Origin: DATFXF01 sp035258565 | GTDB lineage: Bacteria; Acidobacteriota; Terriglobia; Acidiferrales; UBA7541 | Length of the DNA stretch: 42,408 nucleotides | Assembly (NCBI GenBank): GCA_035258565.1 | Contig: DATFXF010000090.1 | Span: forward strand, 1 to 42,408 | Direction: 5' to 3' | Shown here: positions 8,612 through 17,384 of the stretch, piece after piece | Layout of the letters: each line of letters begins with the position of its first letter | Position numbering within the stretch: position 1 is the first letter of the stretch | Notes under the pieces: model-generated | Database searches by the model: none | What the model was told of the DNA's origin: nothing | Seen by the model: only the letters and a program-made list of their open reading frames with translations | Translations under genes and position numbers: made by a program

Positions 8612-8691
8612 CCCCGCCCAGTGGGATCCGGCTGAGCACAGCCTTTCGGGAGGGACGCTTTGCGCAGAACAAGGTCAGGGGAGAATAAGTG

Positions 8692-9642
8692 ATGTCCACT
8701 GTCGCACCCGATCTGAAGGTTTTCCGGCCCGCCGATTACAAGGCCGAGATCCATAACGATTGGTGTCCAGGCTGCGGCGACTTCGGCATTCTCTCCGCCG
8801 TGCAGATGGCGTTGGCCAAGCTGCAGATTCCGCCGCACCGCACCGCAGTGGTGAGCGGCATCGGTTGCGCCGGCAAAGCGCCGCACTACATGCACACGTA
8901 CGCGTTCCACACGTTGCACGGCCGTGTGATGCCGAGCATCACCGCGCTGAAGCTCGCCAACCATAGCCTGACCGTCATTGGCGTGGGCGGCGATGGCGAC
9001 GCCTACGGCATCGGCGCGGGGCACTTCGTCAACGGCGGCCGCCGGAACCTGGACATCACCTACGTCGTGTTCAACAACGACGTGTACGCGCTCACCAAGG
9101 GCCAGGCCTCCCCGACGATCGCAAAAGGACAGAAGACTAAGTCCATGCCTGAAGCAGCGATCATGGACGCCATCGACCCCATCTTGCTCGGCCTGGCGTG
9201 CGGCTATACCTTTGTCGCGCGCGGCTACGCGCTCGACACAAAGTATCTGTCCGAGCTTATCGCCCAGGGCATCCAGCATCATGGCAGCGCCCTGATTGAC
9301 GTGTACCAGACCTGCCCAACCTACAACGACTTGCACACCAAGGGCTGGTACGCGGAGTCTGTGAACGGCCAGCCGCGCCTCTACAAGCTCGAGGAGACCG
9401 ATTACGATCCCCTGGTGCACAACCCGAACGACCCTGCCGAAATCGCGCAGAAGAAAGCGCAGGCGCTCGTGAAATCACAGGAGACCGGCGGCCGGCTCGC
9501 GCTGGGCCTCTACTACAAGCTCGATGTGCCCACCTACGAGGACCATTTGAAGGCCAAGCTACCCGGCCTGGGTGAAAAACCCCTGGCCGAACTGGACCTC
9601 TACCACCGCGACATCTCCCCCAACCTCCAGGAACTAATGTAG
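8692..9642 (+). CDS. korB: 2-oxoacid:ferredoxin oxidoreductase, beta subunit
   Basis: 316 residues. This subunit binds thiamine diphosphate and a [4Fe-4S] cluster. The ThDP motif runs from GDGDAYGIG to FNNDVYALTKGQ. Cysteines expected for the cluster appear in WCPGCGD, GIGCAGK and YQTCPTYND. The ATG at 8692 has AGGGGAG 8 bases upstream. It lies 80 bases after korA and they form one unit that ends in the terminator at 9736. No separate ferredoxin or delta subunit gene is adjacent, as in other two-subunit Kor enzymes. Confidence 0.95.
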   Translation: MSTVAPDLKVFRPADYKAEIHNDWCPGCGDFGILSAVQMALAKLQIPPHRTAVVSGIGCAGKAPHYMHTYAFHTLHGRVMPSITALKLANHSLTVIGVGGDGDAYGIGAGHFVNGGRRNLDITYVVFNNDVYALTKGQASPTIAKGQKTKSMPEAAIMDAIDPILLGLACGYTFVARGYALDTKYLSELIAQGIQHHGSALIDVYQTCPTYNDLHTKGWYAESVNGQPRLYKLEETDYDPLVHNPNDPAEIAQKKAQALVKSQETGGRLALGLYYKLDVPTYEDHLKAKLPGLGEKPLAELDLYHRDISPNLQELM

Positions 9643-9735
9643 CGCTCCTTCTCGCTGTCCTGGTGCCACTGCTTCGCGGGCACGGAATCCACTGCCTGTG
9701 CTTGCCCCCTACCTCGCGTCACAAGAAGTTGCTCA

Positions 9736-9770
9736 GGTGTTCCTAGCGCTTGGGACACCCATTTGTTTTT
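9736..9770 (+). terminator. Intrinsic terminator of korAB
   Basis: GGTGTTCC (9736-9743) pairs with GGGACACC (9752-9759), an 8-bp stem with one G-U pair. A tail ATTTGTTTTT (9761-9770) follows. It lies 94 bases after the korB stop in the convergent gap before the M23 gene. The tail suits the plus strand only. Confidence 0.7.
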
Positions 9771-9789
9771 GGGAAGTTTGCAAATCGTA

Positions 9790-11109
9790 CTAACGGGGTT
9801 GGCTGGCAGAGCCGGAGTGCGTATCGACACTGCCGGCGGTGTCCGGCGCGGCGGTCTTGGCGGCGGCCTCGAGGGCCTTGGGATCAGGCAGTAGGGCGAG
9901 AGCGCGCTCGCGTGTGGCAGCAAAGTCGCTCCACTCTCGCTTGGCGATCGGTTGCGCCGGCGGCAGGTGCAGCGTCTCGAAGTTGCGGAACACACCGTTT
10001 TGACGGATGCGGAAATCGAGGTGCGGGCCGGTGGCCAGTCCCGTCCTGCCCACCAGGCCGACACGCTGGCCCTGGTTCACATGTTGGCCGGGACGTACCA
10101 AGACGCGCGAGAGGTGCATGTACATCGTCTCGTAGCCATTGGCGTGCTGGAGATGGACCAAGTTCCCCGCGCCGCCCTTGCGCCCCGCGAAGACCACGCG
10201 GCCGCCGCCGATGGCCTGCACCGGCGTGCCGGTCGGGGCGCCGTAGTCGATTCCCAGGTGCGCGCGGTAGGTCTTCAGAATGGGATGGAAGCGGCTGCGA
10301 CTGAAATGCGACGTGATCGGCGCGGCAAATTTGAGCGGCGAACGCAGAAAGGCCTTCTCAAGCGACTTGCCGTCCGCGGAGTAATACGCCGGCCGGACCT
10401 GCGGATCATGAAACAACACGGCCTGGTAGGCATGGCCGCTATTGTTGTACTCGGCCGCAAGGATGCGACCGTAGGCGGCGGTGCGCCCGTCGAGATGCTT
10501 CCTCTTCTCGACGACGACGCGGAAGGTATCGCCCGGGCGCGGGTCCGTATAGAAATCGAGATCCCAGCCGAAGATTTCCGCCAACCGTATGGCCAGCTCA
10601 GGGCTCTCACCGGCGTCAGTGACGGCGTTGAACAGCGAATCGCGGACTTGCCCGCTCACCCCAGAGACTTCGGTGTGCGAGGGAATGGTCTTGATCTCGG
10701 CCCGAAATCCGCCGTTGCGCGGCTCGATCCACAGCAGGCGGTCGGCGTCAATCTGATACCGCACCGTGCGCAGCTCGCCCGCGACGGAGCGGCCCACCGC
10801 AAGGGAATTTCCCGCGCGGAAGTGATGCAGGTCGTAGACAGACTGCGCCGCAGCAACCATGCCAGCTGCGGCGACCGAGTTCACACCCATCCGCTCGAGC
10901 GAATCGGCAAGGGTAAGACGAGCCGCCACACGGTGCTCAGAAAAAAACACCACCCGGTCGCGGATCTGCCCGGCCTCCTGACGGGCGAGCGCCACTTCAC
11001 GAGAGAACTCTCGTGCGGCCTCGAGACGCTTTTTGAAGACGAAGCCCAGGAAAATGAAACCCAGAGCCAAAACAGTCAGACAAACAATCAGGAAACCACG
11101 ATTCACCAT
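9790..11109 (-). CDS. Membrane-anchored M23-family metalloendopeptidase
   Basis: 439 residues. Predicted periplasmic cell-wall hydrolase that cuts peptide cross-bridges, similar in layout to MepM/OapA-type proteins: one N-terminal membrane helix (about residues 4-26), a helical segment, a LysM-like/OapA region (about 60-110), and the C-terminal peptidase. Zinc ligands H284 and D288 (HLGID) are present. The second motif, usually HxH, reads H363-L-D365, so the last ligand is an aspartate rather than histidine. The ATG at 11109 puts the membrane helix at the N-terminus; an ATG at 11163 adding 18 residues is possible. The tail after about residue 400 is A/P/T-rich. Confidence 0.88.
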   Translation of the reverse strand: MVNRGFLIVCLTVLALGFIFLGFVFKKRLEAAREFSREVALARQEAGQIRDRVVFFSEHRVAARLTLADSLERMGVNSVAAAGMVAAAQSVYDLHHFRAGNSLAVGRSVAGELRTVRYQIDADRLLWIEPRNGGFRAEIKTIPSHTEVSGVSGQVRDSLFNAVTDAGESPELAIRLAEIFGWDLDFYTDPRPGDTFRVVVEKRKHLDGRTAAYGRILAAEYNNSGHAYQAVLFHDPQVRPAYYSADGKSLEKAFLRSPLKFAAPITSHFSRSRFHPILKTYRAHLGIDYGAPTGTPVQAIGGGRVVFAGRKGGAGNLVHLQHANGYETMYMHLSRVLVRPGQHVNQGQRVGLVGRTGLATGPHLDFRIRQNGVFRNFETLHLPPAQPIAKREWSDFAATRERALALLPDPKALEAAAKTAAPDTAGSVDTHSGSASQPR

Positions 11110-11175
11110 GCCCCCCCGATTCAGTGCCCAGGATTGCGCCGCGGGCGCGCGGTTCTCTCCCATTTCACGCCATCC

Positions 11176-11205
11176 CTTATGGCTTAGAGAGAAAGTACCT
11201 GTCAA
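11176..11205 (-). promoter_or_regulatory. Possible promoter of the M23 gene
   Basis: A perfect TTGACA (11200-11205), an 18-base spacer and CATAAG (11176-11181) on the minus strand. The predicted start near 11169 would leave the ATG at 11163 almost leaderless and the ATG at 11109 with a 60-base leader. The rest of the 384-base divergent gap (11110-11493) holds only a GGGCG/CGCCC mini-hairpin near 11418 and no recognisable RNA element. Confidence 0.4.
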
Positions 11206-11493
11206 AACAAGAATCGGTGAGACGTCCCTCCCCAGCAACCCCGGCCTGACGACCGGGGAGACCGGGTGCCGAGAAGAGGTCACAAGCTGGAACCAGAAAG
11301 CCTGCTATAGAAACTCTCTTGCACTTCGATTTCCAGGCCGCGGACAACCTGCGCATTGTCAGTGACTTGCTGAGGCCCTTTTTTGGAGTGCGGTTTGCAA
11401 AGAGACTCACTCAGCTGGGCGTTTCCGCCCTTGCCCTCCCAAGGCCAAAGGCGGGGCACCGCGAACCTGCTGGGGAACGGAGGAGGTAACTCC

Positions 11494-11694
11494 ATGGAAG
11501 GTGTCCTCTTTATCCCACCCAATCGTCACCATCGGATTCCCGATCAGACCTGCGTCGAGTGTGGCCGGACGTTTCGGCCGCGTCGGGGGGGTGAAGGAGC
11601 CGAAGAGCTCTGCGATGCCTGTTACGACGCGCAGTTTGAGCCCCGACGGATGCATCTCTGGCAGAAGCTCGGCCGACTGCACCCTCGCCGATAA
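11494..11694 (+). CDS. Small zinc-ribbon protein
   Basis: 66 residues. Two CxxC pairs (CVEC and CDAC, 22 residues apart) form a treble-clef or zinc-ribbon core, preceded by a short basic N-terminus with PPNRHHRIPDQ and followed by a basic tail (RRMHLWQKLGRLHPRR). The ATG at 11494 follows a perfect AGGAGGT with 6-base spacing, which is strong evidence that it is translated. An open frame 37 codons upstream is ignored. I do not recognise a named family; nucleic-acid or protein binding would be typical of such mini-proteins. It is a lone plus-strand gene between two minus-strand cell-wall genes. Confidence 0.8.
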   Translation: MEGVLFIPPNRHHRIPDQTCVECGRTFRPRRGGEGAEELCDACYDAQFEPRRMHLWQKLGRLHPRR

Positions 11695-11790
11695 GCGACG
11701 CGACTGGTGAGCGGTGTTCTTTGAAACAGCCGAGGGAAGATGTGTGCGCAGGCAGAGTGAAGAGGTGAGCGATAAACTGCTGTCCGCGAC

Positions 11791-12936
11791 TCAGGGCCGA
11801 GTTCCGCCGCTGGGCGGGGTCGTCAAGGTTGTCGTGGCCGTGGTGGAGATATCGGGCCGGTTCCCGGCAAAAAAGTTATGCTCGCGGAGCCCGCGATAAA
11901 TACGGCCAGCAATCTCGGCGGCTGTCGGGCCCTTCACGCGGCGCGTATTGCCCCGCAACAGGACAACGAGCACGATACGCGGGTGGCTCTGATCCGCATA
12001 GGAGGCAAACCAGCCCAGGCGCGAGCTTTGGTCCGAACAGGTACCCGTCTTGCCCAGTGCCTGCTCGCCATCGGGATCGAAGCTCGAGCGTGCCGTCCCA
12101 TAAAGCACCGCCGCGAGCATGCCGTCGCGGAGCTCCGGCAGTAGCGGTTCAATATTCAGCGTGCGCTTGATGCGCGGAGTGAAGTTCAGCCGCTCCTCTT
12201 CGGTGCGCGGATATTGCAGGTAGTAGACGGTGCCGCCATTGGCGAGAGCCGCGACCAGGGACCCGAGCTGCAGCGGCGTGATCTGAATGCCTTCCCCGAA
12301 GCTCGACATGCGTGCCACACCGCCGTGCGCGGGGGGCTCGGAGGGAAACGCCCCCGGGTATTCTTCGGTGATGCCGTAGCCGGCCAGCTCGCCTAGGCCG
12401 AGCAGGCGCGCGTAACGCGTCACGGTCTCAAAACCCAAGCGCCGACCGAGCGCCTCGAAGAAGGCGTTGTTGGAATGGGCCATCGCCTCGGTGAGGTTCA
12501 TGTAGTGGCGTCGCGAGATGGGCACCATGGTGTCGCGCGTAATGATGCCTTCCTCGAGTGCCGCGAGTGCAATCACCGGCTTGATCGTCGAACAGGGAAT
12601 GAAGCCAGAAGAAAAAACGAGCTTCTGATTGACAATTGTCAAAATTCGGCCGGTATGGGGATCCATGGCTACGACGGAGCCGTTGTAGCGCCCCAGCGCC
12701 TCGACGGCCACTTGGCGCACCACCTGATCGTCGAACTCCCCGACGTCTTCTTTGGTGGAATCCGCGTACGTGGGAACGCCGTAGCGATACCGCGTGGTGT
12801 GCCGGCGCGACGACCGGGCCGACCGGCCGGCGGCGCTATCCGCCGCGCCGCCAGCAGGCCCGGCAAACATGGAAAGCTGGAGAACCAGAAGAAAACTCAG
12901 AAGAGCTTTGAACTTCAGAAATGTCTTCTTGCGCAC
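11791..12936 (-). CDS. Penicillin-binding transpeptidase-domain protein (short)
   Basis: 381 residues from the GTG at 12936, which has AAGGTG 9 bases upstream; a GTG at 12948 is the alternative. A signal peptide or anchor (about residues 8-28) is followed directly by a transpeptidase domain with the three active-site motifs STIK (116-119), SNN (155-157) and KTGT (from 296). It should acylate peptidoglycan stem peptides in the periplasm. At this length it lacks the large N-terminal pedestal of class B PBPs such as PBP2/FtsI, so it may be an accessory PBP or a BlaR/OXA-like protein. The C-terminus is a T/S/P tail. It follows recA on the same strand after 194 bases. Confidence 0.87.
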   Translation of the reverse strand: MRKKTFLKFKALLSFLLVLQLSMFAGPAGGAADSAAGRSARSSRRHTTRYRYGVPTYADSTKEDVGEFDDQVVRQVAVEALGRYNGSVVAMDPHTGRILTIVNQKLVFSSGFIPCSTIKPVIALAALEEGIITRDTMVPISRRHYMNLTEAMAHSNNAFFEALGRRLGFETVTRYARLLGLGELAGYGITEEYPGAFPSEPPAHGGVARMSSFGEGIQITPLQLGSLVAALANGGTVYYLQYPRTEEERLNFTPRIKRTLNIEPLLPELRDGMLAAVLYGTARSSFDPDGEQALGKTGTCSDQSSRLGWFASYADQSHPRIVLVVLLRGNTRRVKGPTAAEIAGRIYRGLREHNFFAGNRPDISTTATTTLTTPPSGGTRP

Positions 12937-13130
12937 AGGCACACTCACCTTTTTAGACGCTCCCGCAGCCTCGGGGTTGCCCCCTCCTCCGCGCCCGCAA
13001 TGATTCTAGGGAACTTACTGCCGGCCGCGCAATAGGAAATGCGGGCAGGTGTCCACGCGGCCAGTTCCCTTTGCCCTTGGGGGATCAGAGGAAGATCACA
13101 CCTCGCCCGGTGCCGGACCGGGATGGGCAC

Positions 13131-14201
13131 TCAACGTGAACCCTTGCCCTTGGAGGCGGCTGCCACAGCGGCCTGGGGCGCAGGCTTCTCGGCTTCGGCT
13201 GGACCGGCGGCAGTCAGGCCGATTGCCCTGCGGAGTGCGGCTTCGATTTTTTCGCGGATGTCTGGGTTTTCTTTGAGGAAGAGCCGCGCGTTCTCGCGCC
13301 CCTGGCCCAGCCGCTCGCCGGCGAAGCTCAGCCATGTGCCCGACTTCTCGATGAGCCCCTTCTCGACCCCAAGGTCGAGAAGATCACCTTCACGGGACAC
13401 GCCCTCGCCATAGAGGATGTCGAACTCGGCTTCGCGGAACGGCGCCGCGACTTTGTTCTTCACTACCTTGGCGCGCGTGCGCGAACCCACCACGCGGTCG
13501 CCGTCCTTGATGGCTTGGATGCGGCGAATATCCAGACGAATTGAGGCGTAGAACTTCAGCGCGCGCCCGCCGGTGGTTGTCTCCGGATTGCCGAAGAGCA
13601 CGCCGATCTTCTCGCGGATCTGGTTGATGAAGATCAGGCAGGTGCGCGACTTGGAGACGATGGCCGTCAGCTTCCGTAGCGCCTGCGACATCAAGCGCGC
13701 CTGCAAGCCCATCTGCGGCTCGCCCATCTCCCCTTCGAGTTCCGCTTTGGGCACTAGTGCCGCCACCGAGTCCACGACCACCACGTCTACTCCGCCCGAG
13801 CGAATCAGCGTCTCGGCAATCTCGAGTGCTTGTTCGCCGTTGTCCGGCTGCGAGACCAGCAGGTTATCCACATCCACACCCAGCTTGCGCGCGTAGCTCG
13901 GATCGAGAGCATGCTCGGCATCAATGAACGCCGCCTGCCCGCCCATGTTCTGCGCCTCGGCGATAACGTGCAGCGCGAGCGTTGTCTTGCCGCCCGATTC
14001 GGGTCCGAAAACTTCCACCACCCGGCCGCGCGGAAACCCACCCACGCCCAGGGCCGCGTCGATCGAAAGCGCGCCCGTGGGGATCACGCTAACGGGCACC
14101 AGCACATCCCTGCTGCCTAAGCGCATGATCGAGCCCTTGCCGTACTGCTTCTCGATCTGCGCGATGGCCGATTCGAGCACTTTGGTCTTTTCATCCGCCA
14201 T
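13131..14201 (-). CDS. recA: Recombinase RecA
   Basis: 356 residues. RecA forms filaments on single-stranded DNA for strand exchange and stimulates LexA cleavage. The Walker A motif is at 66-73 and reads GPESGGKT, where GPESSGKT is usual. The RecA signature ALKFYASIRLDIRR, loop L1 (GEMGEPQMGLQARLMSQALRKLT) and loop L2 (IREKIGVLFGNPETTTGG) are intact. The C-terminal tail is alanine/proline/lysine-rich rather than strongly acidic. A GAGGTGG lies before the ATG. The 242 bases upstream show a TAAAAT but no convincing -35 or LexA box. Confidence 0.97.
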   Translation of the reverse strand: MADEKTKVLESAIAQIEKQYGKGSIMRLGSRDVLVPVSVIPTGALSIDAALGVGGFPRGRVVEVFGPESGGKTTLALHVIAEAQNMGGQAAFIDAEHALDPSYARKLGVDVDNLLVSQPDNGEQALEIAETLIRSGGVDVVVVDSVAALVPKAELEGEMGEPQMGLQARLMSQALRKLTAIVSKSRTCLIFINQIREKIGVLFGNPETTTGGRALKFYASIRLDIRRIQAIKDGDRVVGSRTRAKVVKNKVAAPFREAEFDILYGEGVSREGDLLDLGVEKGLIEKSGTWLSFAGERLGQGRENARLFLKENPDIREKIEAALRRAIGLTAAGPAEAEKPAPQAAVAAASKGKGSR

Positions 14202-14443
14202 GTCCCACCTCGATGGAAAGAATCAAACCGCTGGAGACGACCTGCATATCAAATTTTACCAGAGAGTGGCTGAGCTCTGCGCGTGTTTATCCCTAGAGCG
14301 AAGAAAAAGAAAAGAGATTCGCCGCCCCCTAGGTTCCAATCCCCCAGGCCCGAGGGATCCATCCGCTGCCTAGCGCAAGCAGGAACCAGCGGCTCCTATC
14401 CGATTCGCAGGTCAGCGAGCAGACGACACTCTGGCGCAGGCTC

Positions 14444-15301
14444 CTAGTAGGTATAAAAGCCCCGGCCTGTTTTCCGGCCGAGCCAGCCGGCCGAAACCAT
14501 CTTGCGCAACAACGGACACGGGCGGTACTTGGAATCGGAAAAGCCCGCGCAGAGCACTTCCATGATATCGAGGCAAACATCAAGCCCGATCAAGTCCGCC
14601 AGCTCAAGCGGCCCCATCGGATGGTTCATGCCCGTCTTCATTACCGCGTCCACGGCTTCGACCGTGGCTACGCCTTCCATCACGCAGTAGGCTGCCTCGT
14701 TGATCAGCGGCATCAGGACGCGGTTCGAGACGAAGCCTGGCGCATCGTTCACCACCACCGGCTTCTTCTCGAGCTTCTCGCACAAGGCGACGGTTGTCGC
14801 CAGTGTCGCTTCGCTCGTCTGCAAGCCGCGAATGACCTCCACCAGCACCATCATAGGCACCGGATTCATGAAGTGCATGCCCGCGAATCGCTCGGCCCGT
14901 TTCGTGGCCGCGGCGAGCCTGGTGATGGAAATCGAGGACGTGTTGCTGGCCAGGATGGCCTCAGGCCGCAGCAGCTTGTCCGCTTCTTCGAGCACGGCGA
15001 GCTTCAACTCCAACCGCTCGGGCACCGCCTCAACCACAAAATCGGCATTGGTCAGAGCCGCCGCCTCCGTTGTCGCCTGGATGCGGCCGAGAATCTTCGG
15101 CTTTTCCACTTCGGCTACTTTACCTTTCTTGACCTCGCGGTCGAGGTTCTTGACAATCATTTCGAGACCGCGCTCGACGAAGCGCGCTTCGATATCGCGC
15201 AGGACCACTCGGAAGCCGTGCTTGGCAAAAACGTGCGCAATGCCATTTCCCATCGTGCCCGCGCCGAGCACGCCCACGGTCTTGATGGCCTCAAGTTTCA
15301 A
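14444..15301 (-). CDS. 3-hydroxybutyryl-CoA dehydrogenase
   Basis: 285 residues, the usual length. It oxidises 3-hydroxyacyl-CoA to 3-oxoacyl-CoA with NAD(P), or the reverse. The N-terminal Rossmann motif GVLGAGTMGNGIA, the catalytic-region FAGMHFMNPVPMMVLVEVI, and the C-terminal domain DAPGFVSNRVLMPLINEA and MNHPMGPLELADLIGLD are all present. The start is a TTG (15301) behind GAGAGG. It lies downstream of the thiolase gene and a zinc-ribbon gene on the same strand, with gaps of 87 and 70 bases. Thiolase plus dehydrogenase form two adjacent steps of short-chain acyl-CoA metabolism. Confidence 0.94.
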   Translation of the reverse strand: MKLEAIKTVGVLGAGTMGNGIAHVFAKHGFRVVLRDIEARFVERGLEMIVKNLDREVKKGKVAEVEKPKILGRIQATTEAAALTNADFVVEAVPERLELKLAVLEEADKLLRPEAILASNTSSISITRLAAATKRAERFAGMHFMNPVPMMVLVEVIRGLQTSEATLATTVALCEKLEKKPVVVNDAPGFVSNRVLMPLINEAAYCVMEGVATVEAVDAVMKTGMNHPMGPLELADLIGLDVCLDIMEVLCAGFSDSKYRPCPLLRKMVSAGWLGRKTGRGFYTY

Positions 15302-15371
15302 CCAAACCTCTCGAAGAGCAGGAGCAGGGCAAGCAAAGGAAACACAGGAGGCAGAGGAAGGTCAAGCGCAT

Positions 15372-16007
15372 CTAGACAGACGGGCGACCTTTGAGCACTT
15401 CGCGGACGATTCGCACGGCATGCGCTTCGTCTTCCGGGCGCACCAGGATGCGCACTGGGCCCCACTCTTCCGGGGTACGGCAGGGGATGCCATTCTCGAG
15501 CAGCGCATCTTCCAAGAATTGCCCCATCTCCGTATCGTTGCCTGACCACGCTACGGCGATGGCTTCCTCCGGGCCCCAGTCCTTCGGGCTGCCTGGGGTT
15601 ACTCGAGCGATCAGCTCACAGGGAGATTCCGTTTCGGGTGGAGAGTCCGCCGATCGCTCGAGTGCCTCGAGCATGGAGTCGAGAACCGCTTGTGCCCGCT
15701 CCAAGTCCGCGTCAAAGACCAGAAGCTCAAAACCCGGTCCTTCAAGGTAGGGAGGATAAAGAGAAGAATTGAGGCCTCTCGGATCACGCGTGACCCGCTC
15801 GTGAAATGGGATTTGCGCTTCGCGCAGGGCGTTCAGAAGCGATGTATAAACAACCGGGTCCTGCCCCCGCCACAGAGCAACGGAGGATCCATCCTTGAGT
15901 TGCGCGCGAATGCCAGGCTCTCTGAGCTGCGACACGAGATCAATGTTGCAATCGGCGCAACGATAGAAGCCTTCGCGGTACTCGGATTTGCACTGGGGAC
16001 AGAACAT
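15372..16007 (-). CDS. Zinc-ribbon protein with two DUF2007-like domains
   Basis: 211 residues. An N-terminal zinc ribbon (MFCPQC...CADC, residues 1-20) is followed by two related alpha/beta modules. The first (about 45-115) runs from DPVVYTSLLNALREAQIPF to FELLVFDADLERAQAVLDSML; the second (about 145-208) from AIAVAWSGNDTEMGQFLEDALLENGIPC to VRILVRPEDEAHAVRIVREVL. This helix-strand pattern matches DUF2007, a small GlnB-like signal-transducing fold, here duplicated. The biochemical role is unknown. The ATG has GAGG 8 bases upstream. It sits inside the thiolase-dehydrogenase cluster and is likely co-transcribed. Confidence 0.75.
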   Translation of the reverse strand: MFCPQCKSEYREGFYRCADCNIDLVSQLREPGIRAQLKDGSSVALWRGQDPVVYTSLLNALREAQIPFHERVTRDPRGLNSSLYPPYLEGPGFELLVFDADLERAQAVLDSMLEALERSADSPPETESPCELIARVTPGSPKDWGPEEAIAVAWSGNDTEMGQFLEDALLENGIPCRTPEEWGPVRILVRPEDEAHAVRIVREVLKGRPSV

Positions 16008-16094
16008 CTGGCGCCTCAGGGGTGAGCAGTCCGAAGACTTCCTCGGCTCTCAAGGCCACAGCCTCGGCCCCCCTTGAGCTCGGATCGTGGGTGG

Positions 16095-17276
16095 CTAGCG
16101 CTCGACTGCGAGCGCTACCGCGTTGCCGCCACCGAGGCACAGGGCAGCAAACCCGCGCTTCAAGTTGCGCCGGTGGAGCTCGTAGAGCAGCGTCACGAGA
16201 ATGCGCGCACCCGAAGCACCGATCGGGTGACCCAGCGCGACTGCGCCGCCATTCACGTTGACCTTCTGGGGATTGAGCCGCAGTTCACGGATCACAGCCA
16301 GCGCCTGTACGGCAAAGGCTTCGTTCAGTTCGACCAGGTCCACGTCACGGTCGCGGTCCCAGCCGGTCTTCTTCAGCAGCTTCTCGACAGCTTCGACCGG
16401 CGCCATCATCACCCATTTCGGTTCGACCCCAGAAACCGCCTGCGCCACGATGCGCGCCATCGGCGCTTTCCCCAGGCGCGAGGCGTTACGCTCGCTCGTC
16501 ACCACGACCGCAGCTGCACCGTCGTTCGTGCCAGGTGCATTGCCGGCGGTCACCGTGCCGTCCTTCTTGAAGGCCGGCCGCAGCTTCGCCAGGGCCTCAA
16601 GAGACGAATCTTCACGCGGCGATTCATCGTGCTTCACTACCACCGGCGCGCCCTTCCTCTGCGGCACCTCGATCGGCAGCACCTGCGACTCAAAGAAGCA
16701 CGACTTGATCGCGCGCACGGCCTTCTGGTGGCTCTCAAGCGCTAATTGATCCTGCTCCTGGCGGGGGATCTTGTATTTTTCCGCAACGAGCTCTGCGGTC
16801 ATGCCCATATGAAAATCTTCATAGGCGTCCCACAGACCATCCGAGATCATCGAGTCGAGGATCTGCCCGTGCCCCAACCGGTAGCCGGTGCGCGCCTGAG
16901 GCAACAAGTAGGGGCAATTGGACATGGATTCCATCCCGCCCGCCACCACGAATTCTGTTTCGCCGAGTTGAATGCCCTGCGAGGCCAGCCCCACAGCCTT
17001 CAAGCCCGAGCCGCAGACCTTGTTGACCGTCATCGCCGCGACGCGGTGGTGCAGCCCACCGCGCAGCCCCGCTTGGCGCGCCGGATTCTGGCCCAGGCCG
17101 GCCTGCACGACATTGCCCATGATGATTTCATCCACCTGCTGGGGTTCAATCCCGGCGCGACGCACGGCCTCTGCCACGACCTTGGCGCCAAGCTCCGTTG
17201 CCGACAAGGGAGCGAGGCCGCCCTGGAACTTTCCGATGGGACTGCGGACCGCGCTCAAAATGACCGGGTGTTCCAT
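16095..17276 (-). CDS. Acetyl-CoA C-acetyltransferase (thiolase)
   Basis: 393 residues. It condenses two acetyl-CoA to acetoacetyl-CoA or cleaves 3-oxoacyl-CoA. The acylated cysteine is C88 in NKVCGSG. The C-terminal catalytic motifs are NEAFAVQ, GHPIGASGARI and the second cysteine in CLGGGNA. The ATG at 17276 follows AAGGAGA with good spacing, so a longer upstream frame is ignored. First gene of the thiolase / zinc-ribbon / hydroxyacyl-CoA dehydrogenase cluster. A near-consensus promoter lies 80 bases upstream, and a repeat-bounded element has inserted right at that promoter. Confidence 0.95.
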   Translation of the reverse strand: MEHPVILSAVRSPIGKFQGGLAPLSATELGAKVVAEAVRRAGIEPQQVDEIIMGNVVQAGLGQNPARQAGLRGGLHHRVAAMTVNKVCGSGLKAVGLASQGIQLGETEFVVAGGMESMSNCPYLLPQARTGYRLGHGQILDSMISDGLWDAYEDFHMGMTAELVAEKYKIPRQEQDQLALESHQKAVRAIKSCFFESQVLPIEVPQRKGAPVVVKHDESPREDSSLEALAKLRPAFKKDGTVTAGNAPGTNDGAAAVVVTSERNASRLGKAPMARIVAQAVSGVEPKWVMMAPVEAVEKLLKKTGWDRDRDVDLVELNEAFAVQALAVIRELRLNPQKVNVNGGAVALGHPIGASGARILVTLLYELHRRNLKRGFAALCLGGGNAVALAVER

Positions 17277-17355
17277 GATGAGTTCTCCTTGCGGCGGCCC
17301 GAATGCGACCGATGGCTGGTGGGCCGCTCCTCGACTCCGCCAGGGTCTAGGGCTA

Positions 17356-17384
17356 AGTATAGGCGCGGCGCGGGATGCGGTCAA
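17356..17384 (-). promoter_or_regulatory. Strong sigma70-type promoter of the thiolase operon
   Basis: On the minus strand TTGACC (17379-17384), exactly 17 bases, then TATACT (17356-17361). Each box matches consensus at 5 of 6 positions. The predicted start is near 17349. Nearly all of the -35 box lies within the 17-bp direct repeat at 17380-17396. Confidence 0.7.

Noticed and set aside
9952..11187. 411-residue plus-strand open frame
   Set aside because: Antisense to the M23 gene, whose motifs and membrane helix are clear.
11300..11493. Riboswitch upstream of the zinc-ribbon gene
   Set aside because: Several small stems are possible, but no known aptamer core is recognisable.
13019..14300. 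LexA operators upstream of recA or lexA
   Set aside because: No palindrome shared by the two upstream regions could be picked out by eye.
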